Assembly (NCBI RefSeq): GCF_050278625.1
Contig: NZ_JBNNTI010000017.1
Span: 1 to 64,000, forward strand
DNA: 64,000 nt
Reading direction: 5' to 3'
Source: Viridibacillus sp050278625
GTDB lineage: Bacteria > Bacillota > Bacilli > Bacillales_A > Planococcaceae
Shown: positions 1 to 8,277 of the stretch, one piece after another
Layout of the letters: every line of letters starts with the position of its first letter
Numbering within the stretch: position 1 is the stretch's first letter
Translations under genes and position numbers: made by a program
Notes under the pieces: model-generated
Told to the model about the DNA's origin: nothing
Seen by the model: the letters and a program-made list of their open reading frames with translations, nothing else
The model's database searches: none

Positions 1-109
1 AATCATTCCTTCGAACAAAAACACTTAAAAATCTAAAAGTGATAATCTACAAGAAAAGGTTGGATTGTCATTTACACAAAACTATTGACAGTCCCGGAGG
101 CAGATTAAA

Positions 110-538
110 ATGAACTGTTTAGGATGTAGTTTAGCTAATAAAAATGATCAAGTTCATGTTGTTTTTGAGGATGATTACATATGTTGTTTCTTGGACCATG
201 ACCCATACAACGAAGGCCACGTTTTAATATTGCCTAAAAAGCATATTTATGATGTTGAAGAACTTGATGAAAATACTGCTAATGCAATAATGAAGGCATC
301 TATGCTTTTATCTAAAGCAATAAAAAGACTATTTAACCCTGATGGTATTACCATTTGCCAAAACGGTGGCATTTTCAATGAATTAACTCATTATCATATG
401 CACGTTGTACCAAGATACAAAGATCAGTCATTCGCTACTTTCTATACAGGTGAAGATAACTACATAGAAGAGAAATCGAAGTTAATAGTGACTAAAAGAA
501 AACTAATTAAAGCCATTAGTAGTGAAATAAATAAATAA
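110..538 (+). CDS. HIT-family (histidine triad) hydrolase
   Basis: A 142-residue cytosolic protein of the histidine triad superfamily, whose members hydrolyse or transfer nucleotidyl groups. The triad HYHMHVV is visible near residues 94-100, preceded by the conserved GHVLILPKKH strand near residues 36-45. The two N-terminal cysteines (CLGC) resemble the metal-binding start of Hint-type proteins. The ATG follows a strong GGAGG site. Length fits a stand-alone HIT protein. It is a host gene outside the prophage and is followed by a terminator. The exact substrate cannot be told from sequence. Confidence 0.9.
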   Translation: MNCLGCSLANKNDQVHVVFEDDYICCFLDHDPYNEGHVLILPKKHIYDVEELDENTANAIMKASMLLSKAIKRLFNPDGITICQNGGIFNELTHYHMHVVPRYKDQSFATFYTGEDNYIEEKSKLIVTKRKLIKAISSEINK

Positions 539-548
539 TGCTTAATGT

Positions 549-583
549 AAAAGGGTTCCAATCAAGTGGAGTTCCTTTTTTTT
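549..583 (+). terminator. Rho-independent terminator after HIT gene
   Basis: An imperfect stem (AAAAGG...TCCA pairing with TGGA...CCTTTT) is followed by a run of eight T just after the HIT stop codon. Confidence 0.6.
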
Positions 584-883
584 AGGAAATCAACAACAAA
601 ATGGTACATAGACTTAAAGAAAAAGAGTAAATGACTGATTCGGCACAAAAAAGTCATTGGGGCATAGACTAGTATACGGTGTAGAAAGCGTGCATTAATT
701 GACAATGCTGCATACTTAGAAACTAAATTTGCATAATTTTTCAACAATTAAAAAATCAACCAAATAGAGGTTATAATTACCATTTATGGAAGGAGTGGTA
801 GTGGTTAGCCGTTTTTTACACTGTTACATTTATTAAGTCATAAACTGAGGGAATGGCAGTTTTAGTTGTGGCAATGATGTATG
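584..883. other. Intergenic stretch, no gene seen
   Basis: About 300 bases between the HIT terminator and the next promoter. Frames are short, none has a convincing ribosome binding site, and I see no stable repeat. Confidence 0.4.
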
Positions 884-914
884 TTCAACACTTGTGATAA
901 GGCCGTATTATAAT
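884..914 (+). promoter_or_regulatory. Putative promoter of membrane protein gene
   Basis: A perfect TATAAT at 909-914 is preceded by TTCAAC at 884-889 with a long 19-base spacer. It lies 29 bases before the start codon. The -35 assignment is weak. Confidence 0.35.
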
Positions 915-942
915 AGTGAATTATTGGGGAGAGGGTGAGAAG

Positions 943-1329
943 ATGAATTTTGTAAAGCAAATTGTAAGTTCGGCGTTTTTAGGATTCGTCTTATTTTATT
1001 TAGCTTACGTTATGGATATGGGTAGTTTTAATATGGATAGTGAATTTGTGATGGTTGCCGTTATTATTAGTATTGTATTTTTCACTTTATTTATACTAGA
1101 TGGAATTGTGTTTACTGATGAGACTAGTAGGATCATTCCGTATCAAACTATTTTTGGAACCGTTTTATTTTTCCCTATTTATATTAACATCATGGATAAT
1201 TTAGCACATCCTGAAGCAAATTTTGCTGTTCGTTTTATTATAGGTATAAGTTTGGCCTTCATCATCATCATTGTAGCTGTTTCTTTATCAATCCGGCATT
1301 ATTATAGTAAGAAGAAAATTATTGGTTGA
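943..1329 (+). CDS. Four-helix integral membrane protein, unknown function
   Basis: 128 residues. Four hydrophobic segments are visible (about residues 8-24, 35-54, 68-84 and 101-121), and the C-terminus is basic (HYYSKKK). A longer frame begins with GTG at 916, but ATG 943 is correctly spaced behind GGGAGAGGGTGAG, so I use it. I do not recognise the family. It is a host gene with its own promoter and terminator. Confidence 0.7.
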   Translation: MNFVKQIVSSAFLGFVLFYLAYVMDMGSFNMDSEFVMVAVIISIVFFTLFILDGIVFTDETSRIIPYQTIFGTVLFFPIYINIMDNLAHPEANFAVRFIIGISLAFIIIIVAVSLSIRHYYSKKKIIG

Positions 1330-1368
1330 GAGAAAATATAGCCTCCTTGAAAAGTTGAATAACTCCTA

Positions 1369-1410
1369 AAAGAACTTCGACTTCAAACATGAAGTAGCAG
1401 TTCTTTTTTT
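1369..1410 (+). terminator. Rho-independent terminator
   Basis: AAGAACTTCGACTTC pairs with GAAGTAGCAGTTCTT (with small bulges) around a six-base loop, followed by a T run. It ends the membrane protein transcript. The remaining bases to about 1640 show no gene. Confidence 0.7.
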
Positions 1411-1647
1411 GTATGCATTTGTAGATTTGAATAAAGTTTGAGTATAAAATTGAACCAAGCTTTTTAAAAGCAGCAATTGAAAAAAAGTATTTTGAACAAA
1501 ATTGATCAAAATAATACAAGAACGCTCTCAGGCTGTGTTATCGTTGGAGGTCGTTTTAACAGCAGTCATCTTCGGATAAAGTTAATGTAACTCACAAATT
1601 TAAAAATAAATATTTGTTTAAAGTGGTATATACTGTATATATATCTT

Positions 1648-1656
1648 TGCTATAAT
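1648..1656 (+). promoter_or_regulatory. Extended -10 promoter
   Basis: TGCTATAAT is a consensus extended -10 element 49 bases upstream of the start at 1705. No good -35 hexamer is seen at the usual distance. Confidence 0.4.
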
Positions 1657-1704
1657 TTCGTAAGATTTTTTAAAACTGAGTCACAATTTCGGAGGTAAAT
1701 GTAC

Positions 1705-2028
1705 ATGAAAGTTCCAAAGATTAATTCAGAAGAAACACAGTTTCACACTACATCTACGTACTTGCTACATAAAAAAGCAAGTGATAATACCATTAAACGT
1801 CCTTTTAACTTTGCCATCAAAGGGCTTCTAATTTGCACAGCCGTAGCTACTTCTATTTTAATATCTCAAATAGCTCAATCTAAGGCAGTACAACCTAGTA
1901 TTACAATGATAGAAAAAAGTAAAGTCATCAACAATAAAACCACATACAACTGCAAGTAAATTGCTACTAAAGACAATTCTATTACGATTTCGGGGAAATA
2001 TTTAGTACCTGAAAAAGAGGTCTACTGA
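1705..2028 (+). pseudogene. Small membrane or secreted protein gene broken by a stop codon
   Basis: ATG 1705 lies nine bases after GGAGG. The frame encodes a basic N-terminus, one hydrophobic segment (FAIKGLLICTAVATSILI) and stops at TAA 1957-1959. The same frame then continues open for 22 codons (ending ...LVPEKEVY) to TGA 2026. The continued protein-like text suggests a longer gene interrupted by a nonsense change and later decay. It could instead be a genuine 84-residue protein. Family unknown. Confidence 0.4.
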
Positions 2029-2173
2029 AACGGGGAGTAAAGCAATTACACATTAGGCTGGATACAAATTAAATCTCTATATTAATCTATTAGATTTGCA
2101 ATATGAATTTTATGTATCTATGTAAGAGCAGCAGCTGGTAGTACACAATTTAAAAGTAATAGGAGTGATAATA

Positions 2174-3439
2174 TTGGTGAATAAATTAATGTTTCTTATA
2201 ATAGTCGTGATCGTTTTCTTTGCCTATAATTTTTTAATGAAAAATAAGAAAAGACTAAAAAAGTTTAGGAAAGAATGGGAAACAGGACAGTTTAACGCAC
2301 GAAGTGAAGCTGAAGAATCAATATCAATGTACTGGGAAAATAAAAAAAATAGTGAACCAAGATATAATGGTATAGATCAGTTGACATGGGATGATTTAGC
2401 AATGAATACTGTTTTCAAAAAAATCAATTACACGCAAAGTTCGGTAGGGTCAGAATATTTATTTAATCAGCTTCGAGATATTGATCCATCCATTGAAGAT
2501 ATACAAGATAAAGAAAAACTTTACGCATTACTGGAAAGCAATCAGGCATTAAGAGAAGAGATCCTACTCACACTATCAGGGCTTGGAAAACAAGATTATA
2601 CAAATTCTTCTTCCTTTTTTTATGAGGATCAAAGTAACATAAAATATGTAACCGTTTATGTGCTACTTGCTTTGTTGCCGTTTGCTTCAATCTTTTTGAT
2701 GTTTTATAGCTTAAAGTTCGGGATTCTAAGTTTAGTAGGATCATTTCTAATTAACTTGTTTGTATATTATAAAAATAAACCAGTGTTAGAGAATAATCTA
2801 TATTCCACATCGTACATAGCAGCTGTCATTAAAACTGGAAAACGCTTTGCATCCGTCAAAGATCCGGAATTTACAACTTTTTCAAACGAGTTCAAACACA
2901 AGGTGCAGCCAATAAAAAAAGTTTTAATTTTAAGCAATATTACTTCTATTGGAAGAGGCAACGGAGATTTTGACATCATTTTTGAGTACATTCGAATATT
3001 ATTTTTATTGGATTTTATTTCGTATAACAATATTATTAAAACGATTTCAACTCATAAAGCGGAATACCGTGAATTATGGCAACTTATTGGGCAACTCGAT
3101 GCAGGGATAGCAGTTGCGTTTTACCGTAATTCACTAAATACATATTGTATTCCTAAATTTGTGGAGGAAGAGGAACTTTCATTCAAAAAAATGTTTCATC
3201 CACTTATCAAAGACCCGGTGACAAATACATCTAAGCTCGGCAAGAGTACACTCATTACAGGGTCTAATGCATCAGGGAAATCCACGTATATCAAGGCAAT
3301 TGCTATTAATACAATCTTCGCACAAACGATTAATACAGTGTTAGCAGAAAACTGGACAATGAAACCCAGTTATATCGTAACCTCAATGGCAATTCAGGAT
3401 AATGTTTTAGATGGGGATAGTTACTTTATAGCTGAAATA
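2174..3439 (+). pseudogene. MutS-like ATPase, N-terminal part, interrupted by the prophage
   Basis: Encodes the first about 422 residues of a MutS-family ATPase with an N-terminal membrane helix, a second hydrophobic pair near residues 155-200, and the nucleotide-binding Walker A motif GSNASGKST near residue 370. The frame meets TAG at 3440-3442, immediately after the 9-bp attachment core, so Walker B is missing here. It continues in frame at 56733. AGGAG at 2161-2165 favours TTG 2174 or GTG 2177 as the start; an upstream GTG overlaps the ribosome site. The reconstructed protein is about 555 residues, like short MutS homologues of Bacillales that lack the mismatch-binding domain. While the phage is integrated the ATPase cannot be complete. 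Confidence 0.85.
3431..3439. other. attL core of the prophage
   Basis: GCTGAAATA is shared with 56724-56732. Sequence left of it matches the MutS-like reading frame; sequence right of it belongs to the phage and supplies an immediate TAG. Deduced attB reads TATAGCTGAAATAAAATC across the join and restores the codons for AEIKSLKR. Confidence 0.85.
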
Positions 3440-3486
3440 TAGTGACTACTTTATAAAAACCTTTATTTATCAGTATTTAGAGGTCA

Positions 3487-3522
3487 TTTTTGGGGAAGGT
3501 CCCCCAAAAAGTCCCCCAAAAA
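3487..3522. repeat. Arm-type integrase sites, attL side
   Basis: Two tandem copies of GTCCCCCAAAAA (3499-3510, 3511-3522) preceded by an inverted partial copy TTTTTGGGG (3487-3495). The same repeat occurs next to attR. An integrase with an N-terminal arm-binding domain would be expected to use such sites; that role is inferred. Confidence 0.6.
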
Positions 3523-3540
3523 GAATAGAAAAATAAAAAA

Positions 3541-4695
3541 TCAGTTGTTTTCTAGCACATTTTTGAACGTTTCAATTGTTTGGTTTTTATTTTCGTCTAC
3601 CGCATGGGCATAAACTTTAAACACCATTTCAGTTGTATCACCTAAACGGCTAGCAACAGTCACAACGTCAACTCCACTACTAATTAACAAACTAGCATAC
3701 GTATGTCTTAATGTATGAGCTTTTACCTTAAATCCAAGTCTATCGCTTGCAACTCTAAATGCTTTGCTGATAGCAGTTGTATTGATAGGTCGACCGAAAT
3801 TAGAAGAAATAAAAATATAAGATTCTTCATTGAATTTATGTCCAAACATTAAATGTGTTTTTTTCGCTGTTAATTTATACTTTTTTAGCATTTCTAACAC
3901 ATCGTCATCCACTTTTAATACTCTGTAACTATTGCGTGTCTTTGGTGATCGCACTCCAAGATAATCTCTTGTTTTATTGATAGTAACTTCACCAGTTTTA
4001 AAATTAACATCCTTCCAGGTTAGCCCGCACGCTTCGCCACACCGAATTCCAGTAAATGCTAATAAATAGATGATTGTGTATTGTAACTCATTCCTTGTTT
4101 TTGCATATCTAAGTAATTGATTGAGTTGACTTGCGCTAATTACATTTTCAACCTCTTTTTCGTCCTCTTTAAAAGAAATATTAGTAAATCGATTCCGTTG
4201 TAATATTTCTGCATCTACTGCAGCGTTAACCATTGCTACAAAAGTGCGGTGGTACGACAATACAGATAGTGGCTTATATTTTTTGAATAAAGGCTCAATG
4301 AAAATACGCTTATAAGTAATCTTATCAAGTTGATTTAGTTTCTGATTTCCAAGCATAGGTTTAATATGATTTTTCACGGCGCCTTTGTTAAGTATTAAAG
4401 TAGTAGGTTTCCAATCGCTTTTTTTAAATTCAAGCCAAATATCACACCAGGCTGCAATTGTCATATCTTCATTTTCAACTTGTTGCAAATTTCCATCTAA
4501 TACCTGAGCTTTCAACTTAGTTAGTGCTTGCAAGGCTTTCTTCTCAGAATCAAAACCTTGTTTACTCTTTTCTTTACGCTCACCCAACGTATTGTAATAA
4601 CGATAACGGTAAGCGTATTTTTTCTTTCCACCGGTATCCTTATACCAGAATAAATCTTTATCTTTAGCAGTTTTTATTAATTTTGGTTTAGCCAT
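3541..4695 (-). CDS. int: Phage tyrosine integrase
   Basis: A 384-residue site-specific recombinase for integration and excision. An AP2-like arm-binding domain occupies roughly residues 1-55 and a SAM-like core-binding domain about 60-160. The catalytic domain shows Arg in TGIRCGEACGLTW, Lys near TRDYLGVRSPKTRNS, HTLRH and the nucleophile Tyr in VFKVYAHAV. ATG 4695 follows GAAAGG; an in-frame extension further upstream lacks a ribosome site. It lies about 100 bp inside attL, the usual place. It is co-oriented with immA just upstream, so the two may share the LexA-like promoter near 5300. Confidence 0.95.
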   Translation of the reverse strand: MAKPKLIKTAKDKDLFWYKDTGGKKKYAYRYRYYNTLGERKEKSKQGFDSEKKALQALTKLKAQVLDGNLQQVENEDMTIAAWCDIWLEFKKSDWKPTTLILNKGAVKNHIKPMLGNQKLNQLDKITYKRIFIEPLFKKYKPLSVLSYHRTFVAMVNAAVDAEILQRNRFTNISFKEDEKEVENVISASQLNQLLRYAKTRNELQYTIIYLLAFTGIRCGEACGLTWKDVNFKTGEVTINKTRDYLGVRSPKTRNSYRVLKVDDDVLEMLKKYKLTAKKTHLMFGHKFNEESYIFISSNFGRPINTTAISKAFRVASDRLGFKVKAHTLRHTYASLLISSGVDVVTVASRLGDTTEMVFKVYAHAVDENKNQTIETFKNVLENN

Positions 4696-4712
4696 ATTAT
4701 CTTTTCCTTTCA

Positions 4713-4740
4713 AACGTTGGCAGGCGTTCGGACAGGGTTG
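4713..4740. repeat. Dispersed 26-bp repeat, copy 1 (int leader)
   Basis: AACGTTGGCAGGCGTTCGG and the following bases to 4740 recur with about two changes at 12149-12174. Copy 1 lies in the leader between immA and int. Possible shared regulator site. Confidence 0.6.
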
Positions 4741-4799
4741 GCTATAAACAACACCCCCTCTAATTAATAACAACATATATTACTGTATATTGATATCCA

Positions 4800-5279
4800 T
4801 TAACTAATACATTTCAATTTCTCTGCGTACTGAATTAACCTTTTTTTTGCAAAATTTTCTTCGACATTAAACATCTCTTGTATCATCCATACGCTTAAAC
4901 GATACTTATGTATTCGATATAGTTCATCCAACATGAAAGTGGGTATAGCAGCATGAAGGGCAAAATTTTGCGCCTTATATTCTTGATATTCAAGAAATAG
5001 GGGATGGAGGTGCATTTGATTACCACTATGCAACAGAACATGACAGAGCTCGTGTGTGAAGTCCTGCCATTGTTGTTGAGCTGATAGTTCGTTATTTAAG
5101 AAAATGTAACCCGTTTGCTCAAAAAATAGTGCCTGGCTACCATTTGGCCAGTAAAAGACTTTGATATGTAACTCTTTAGCGATTTGAAGCATGTTTAAAT
5201 CTGTTGGTTGATAAATATGTAGTTTTGCGTAGAAAGATTTAACGTAGTCCTCTAGGTGACTGTAACTATATGGTTTCAT
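4800..5279 (-). CDS. immA: ImmA/IrrE-type metallo-endopeptidase
   Basis: 159 residues with the zinc-protease motif HELCH inside FTHELCHVLLHSG (about residues 76-88), as in ImmA of ICEBs1 and IrrE. In those systems the protease cleaves or inactivates an XRE repressor to start excision. The target here is presumably the repressor at 9650-10003. The ATG follows GAAAGGAC. A GAACTAATGTTC palindrome sits 22 bases upstream, so SOS control is likely. Int lies directly downstream on the same strand. The C-terminal part beyond residue 110 is less conserved and probably contacts the repressor (inference). Confidence 0.85.
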   Translation of the reverse strand: MKPYSYSHLEDYVKSFYAKLHIYQPTDLNMLQIAKELHIKVFYWPNGSQALFFEQTGYIFLNNELSAQQQWQDFTHELCHVLLHSGNQMHLHPLFLEYQEYKAQNFALHAAIPTFMLDELYRIHKYRLSVWMIQEMFNVEENFAKKRLIQYAEKLKCIS

Positions 5280-5300
5280 AAATCTAGTCCTTTCGGTGTA

Positions 5301-5324
5301 GAACTAATGTTCTGTTTTAGTATA
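5301..5324 (-). promoter_or_regulatory. LexA (DinR)-like box and -10 of the immA-int operon
   Basis: GAACTAATGTTC at 5301-5312 is a perfect GAAC-N4-GTTC SOS box. On the minus strand TATACT (5324-5319) gives a -10, placing the box at the transcription start. 15 of 16 bases around it match the box at 55858-55873, supporting a common regulator. Confidence 0.65.
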
Positions 5325-5332
5325 AAGCAAAA

Positions 5333-5353
5333 CCCCACTGAATGGAAGTGGGG
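5333..5353 (-). terminator. Terminator after the 455-residue membrane protein gene
   Basis: CCCCACT/AGTGGGG stem with a seven-base loop, followed on the minus strand by TTTTGCTTT. It begins right after the stop codon at 5354 and separates that unit from immA. Confidence 0.7.
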
Positions 5354-6721
5354 TTAGTCTATCATTAATACTAAAAACATTATTAGGAAAACGGAGTAAA
5401 CTAAGATTGAAAAACCAATTAAAAATTTTAATAAGCGTAGTTCTTTTTCTAACATGTTAGCTGATTCTTTATGTAGAACAATTGATTCGTTATTTACAAA
5501 ATTAAAGTGTTTAATAATAATCTTTTTACGCTGGTTGAAATTAGATACTTGTAGCGTGTCCTGGATACTCGTTAGTAATATCAATATAAGTAAATAAATT
5601 ATAATCATACCATATATAATATTATTGGAGGTTGGAATTTTCAAAATGTAGTTCCCCATAAAAATAGCTATAACTGCTATAACATTTTTAATTAAAGTAT
5701 CTCTATAATCATTTGTTGTCTGTAATATCTCTTTTGATATAGAAAGGTATTCTTTGATAATTTCTTTTTTCTCTTTTAAAAAAATAGAAATTTCTCCGTC
5801 TTCGTATGCATCATAAATATATATCGTCTCTTTTAGAACCTCTTGAAAGAAATTATCATCTGTTAAATCATTTAATTCAATAGAGGTATCTTTTTTATAG
5901 AACTCACAAATTACCTTTTTATAAAAAGTCAATTTTTGATCAGCAGCTCTATTATCAGAATAGATATAGTTAAATGTCTCTTTTAATTGATGAAAAATAT
6001 TAATACTGTTAGTGGAAGACAAATTTTTATTATAAGTTAGATTTAATTCATATTTGCCAATAAAGTAATAATTTTTTTGCTCAGGAGAATTGGAAAGTAA
6101 TTCTAATATGGATTTAATTGTATCTTTTATAGGGAAAATATCGCCATTGTCAAACTCTTCTATATTTAGGATGTCAGGTATTAATGCAGTGATAACTTTT
6201 TTATTTTTAAATCTAGTAATAAATTCCTTTGTTTCAGAATCTAATTCTTCTTGATTATTAATATTTAATATGAAAAGAGAAGAATCTTTAAGTTTTATCT
6301 TTGAAGGGGCATTGTGAATATTAATATTAATTTTGTATTTAAGGTTTTCTAATTGTGTAATATTTAGTTTTAAGAATTTACTTAAAAAGATATTCAGGCT
6401 TTTTGCATTAAAAAAGCTTATTACAGGATCATTAGTATTCAATTCTTGATTAAAGATTATTCTTACATCAATATCAAAACCACTTTTAAAGACTTCTAAG
6501 AATTCTTCTTTATTTTTCTTTATTGATGAATCAGCGTAGATTAATAATTTTTCATTGTTAAAAATAGAAGTAGGTATTTGAGAGTATTCAGTGTTAGTTG
6601 AGTTCAATGTATATTCTAAAGTATATTTTAATTCAAGAGAAGGGGATGTCGAAATCATAATTTCTTCTTCAATGGTTTCATTAGTTGAAACTAGATTTAA
6701 ATAATCGAACAATTCATGCAT
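5354..6721 (-). CDS. Unknown protein with C-terminal membrane helices
   Basis: About 455 residues (a longer frame starts at 6730, but ATG 6721 is better spaced from AGAGGGG). Residues 1-320 look soluble, rich in Ile, Asn, Lys and Glu. The last 130 residues hold three hydrophobic helices: NVIAVIAIFMGNYIL, a segment starting IIYGMIIIYLLILILL, and one ending YSVFLIMFLVLMID. It begins 12 to 21 bases after the stop of the 408-residue gene, so the two form one transcription unit ended by a hairpin. High AT content and a place between immA and the repressor fit an acquired lysogeny gene. I do not recognise the family. A phage-exclusion or abortive-infection role is possible but unproven. Confidence 0.75.
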   Translation of the reverse strand: MHELFDYLNLVSTNETIEEEIMISTSPSLELKYTLEYTLNSTNTEYSQIPTSIFNNEKLLIYADSSIKKNKEEFLEVFKSGFDIDVRIIFNQELNTNDPVISFFNAKSLNIFLSKFLKLNITQLENLKYKININIHNAPSKIKLKDSSLFILNINNQEELDSETKEFITRFKNKKVITALIPDILNIEEFDNGDIFPIKDTIKSILELLSNSPEQKNYYFIGKYELNLTYNKNLSSTNSINIFHQLKETFNYIYSDNRAADQKLTFYKKVICEFYKKDTSIELNDLTDDNFFQEVLKETIYIYDAYEDGEISIFLKEKKEIIKEYLSISKEILQTTNDYRDTLIKNVIAVIAIFMGNYILKIPTSNNIIYGMIIIYLLILILLTSIQDTLQVSNFNQRKKIIIKHFNFVNNESIVLHKESANMLEKELRLLKFLIGFSILVYSVFLIMFLVLMID

Positions 6722-6742
6722 TTCTAACATCCCCTCTATTAT

Positions 6743-7969
6743 TTATTCCTCATCGTCATCATTATCATCATCATCTATTATAGCTTTACTTATAGCAATT
6801 TTCATCCATTCCTCTGAATTTAATTCTTCATCATCTTTGTAGTCGTACTTTACAACACCCTTGTTGATAATGGTCTGAGCTATACTTATTTTCAGCTCCT
6901 TACCAGAACTTTTTATATCTTTTATAACTTTCTTTTCAATATAATTAGGATCCGCTGTAAAAGTCTGCTGAGCTGATGGATTGGCATTTAGCATTTGACT
7001 GTATATTAGAGCGCTTAATGATTCAGAGTCTTGGTTAGCTATTTGGATAGTATCTCTATTTACGAAGTTAGTATTATTTATCAAATCTTCTACAATGGTT
7101 TCAATTGAAGTGTGTGTCCTTTCTTGCATTTTATTGTCGATATAATCTTTAATGTTTTTTTTCGTACACCCTTCAGATACGTATTTTTCTAACTCAGAAG
7201 TAATAAATTGAGTAGCTAGTTGAGTATTTTCTTTATCTAAAGTAATGATAATATTATCTAGGAAAGAAGTCATGAAATATTGCGATATCGCTAAGTCTTG
7301 TCTATCGAGAATCTTAGTATGATGATCATTTTGATTATTATTTTCACGGAAATTAGAGTTTACTGGCAAATTAATCAACTTGTTTTTGAAAATTATTGTA
7401 CATTTTTGAAGGTCTCTTTCTTTGTCAGGAAGCATATCAATTTGTACATGAAGTTCTTGACGCGAGAATTGAACGCCAAATATTCTTTCCATTTTAATAA
7501 TTGCAATTATTTCTCCATATACTTCGTGATTAAAATGTAAGATTACCAGTAAGAAAGGTTTTTTTACATTTTTATTAATACTTTTAGCTAATTGATCGGT
7601 GACTTTTTTTGAATGATAATAAAATAATTTTTCATCTTCTGAAAGTGTTTCTGGTATTTCTTCACTATCATTCGGAATAGGGTTATTTTTAAGACTAAGT
7701 AAATGTTCTATTGAATTTAAAATTGTTGAAACATCATTTTTAAATCGACCATTTCGAGTCTTTTTATTCATGATAATATTATTTATATGGTTTTCAAAAA
7801 ATAAATGTATTTCATTTTTTAAATGTTCCCCGTTAAAAACCGGACTATAATTTACCTCAGGTATAGCATTATCTACTGGCTTTACTTCATTTATTACTAA
7901 CCTTTGTATTTTATAAGAAATTTCATTTTTAATTTCCTGTTTTTCTTTAGTTGGTATATTTGTAACCAT
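6743..7969 (-). CDS. Unknown protein, weakly nucleoid-associated/DUF4868-like
   Basis: 408 residues, no membrane segment, with a strongly acidic end (DDDDNDDDEE). The middle part runs FLLVILHFNHEVYGEIIAI, then VQIDMLPDKERDLQKC, then AISQYFMTSFL. This pattern recalls 37-kDa nucleoid-associated proteins and DUF4868 proteins such as KwaB of the Kiwa defence system, but I judged this by eye and it is weak. The gene is translationally close to the downstream membrane-protein gene, with which it probably works. ATG 7969 follows AAGGGCGG. Base composition is very AT-rich. Confidence 0.6.
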   Translation of the reverse strand: MVTNIPTKEKQEIKNEISYKIQRLVINEVKPVDNAIPEVNYSPVFNGEHLKNEIHLFFENHINNIIMNKKTRNGRFKNDVSTILNSIEHLLSLKNNPIPNDSEEIPETLSEDEKLFYYHSKKVTDQLAKSINKNVKKPFLLVILHFNHEVYGEIIAIIKMERIFGVQFSRQELHVQIDMLPDKERDLQKCTIIFKNKLINLPVNSNFRENNNQNDHHTKILDRQDLAISQYFMTSFLDNIIITLDKENTQLATQFITSELEKYVSEGCTKKNIKDYIDNKMQERTHTSIETIVEDLINNTNFVNRDTIQIANQDSESLSALIYSQMLNANPSAQQTFTADPNYIEKKVIKDIKSSGKELKISIAQTIINKGVVKYDYKDDEELNSEEWMKIAISKAIIDDDDNDDDEE

Positions 7970-8177
7970 ATTATCTATCCGCCCTTCATATACTTATGTA
8001 TAAAAGTTATTATTATTAATACCTAATTTTAAGTATGTTGCCATTTAAAAAGATAAGGTAGATTGTTGAATTTCTTAGTTATAATGAAATGATACAAAAT
8101 ACTTATGCAAACTCGAAAAAAGTAGATTAAAATAACTCCTTAAATGATAAAATTTTACAATTAAAATCAATTTTTTA
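7970..8177. other. Promoter-bearing gap upstream of the 408/455-residue gene pair
   Basis: Very AT-rich, no gene. It must hold the minus-strand promoter of the pair. TATGTATAAAAG around 7994-8005 could contain a -10 in reverse orientation, but no pair of hexamers stands out. Confidence 0.3.
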
Positions 8178-8200
8178 GGACACGTCTCCGTGTCCTTTTT
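8178..8200 (+). terminator. Hairpin with T run
   Basis: GGACACG/CGTGTCC, loop TCTC, followed on the plus strand by TTTTT. The T run favours plus-strand termination, although the annotated genes here read on the minus strand. Confidence 0.45.
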
Positions 8201-8274
8201 ATTTATTCTTCTTAATCGTCTCCCACATCTCCCGCATATAAACTCGCCCTTGGAATTGGGCGACTCTTTGTTCT
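8199..8274 (-). pseudogene. C-terminal remnant of a second XRE repressor gene
   Basis: Minus-strand frame ending MREMWETIKKNK, closely like the end of the intact repressor (LLRAMWETIKKSR at about 9653-9692). Only about 24 codons remain and they abut the stop of the HsdR-N-like gene in another frame. It looks like the scar of a gene replacement in which the repressor body was lost. Confidence 0.55.
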
Positions 8275-8277
8275 GCT

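Noticed and set aside
562..747. Minus-strand frame downstream of the HIT gene
   Set aside because: No ribosome site, overlaps the terminator, not protein-like.
6743..7969. Confident call as Kiwa KwaB with KwaA next to it
   Set aside because: Only a faint DUF4868-like pattern; the membrane partner is much larger than KwaA and the gene order is reversed.
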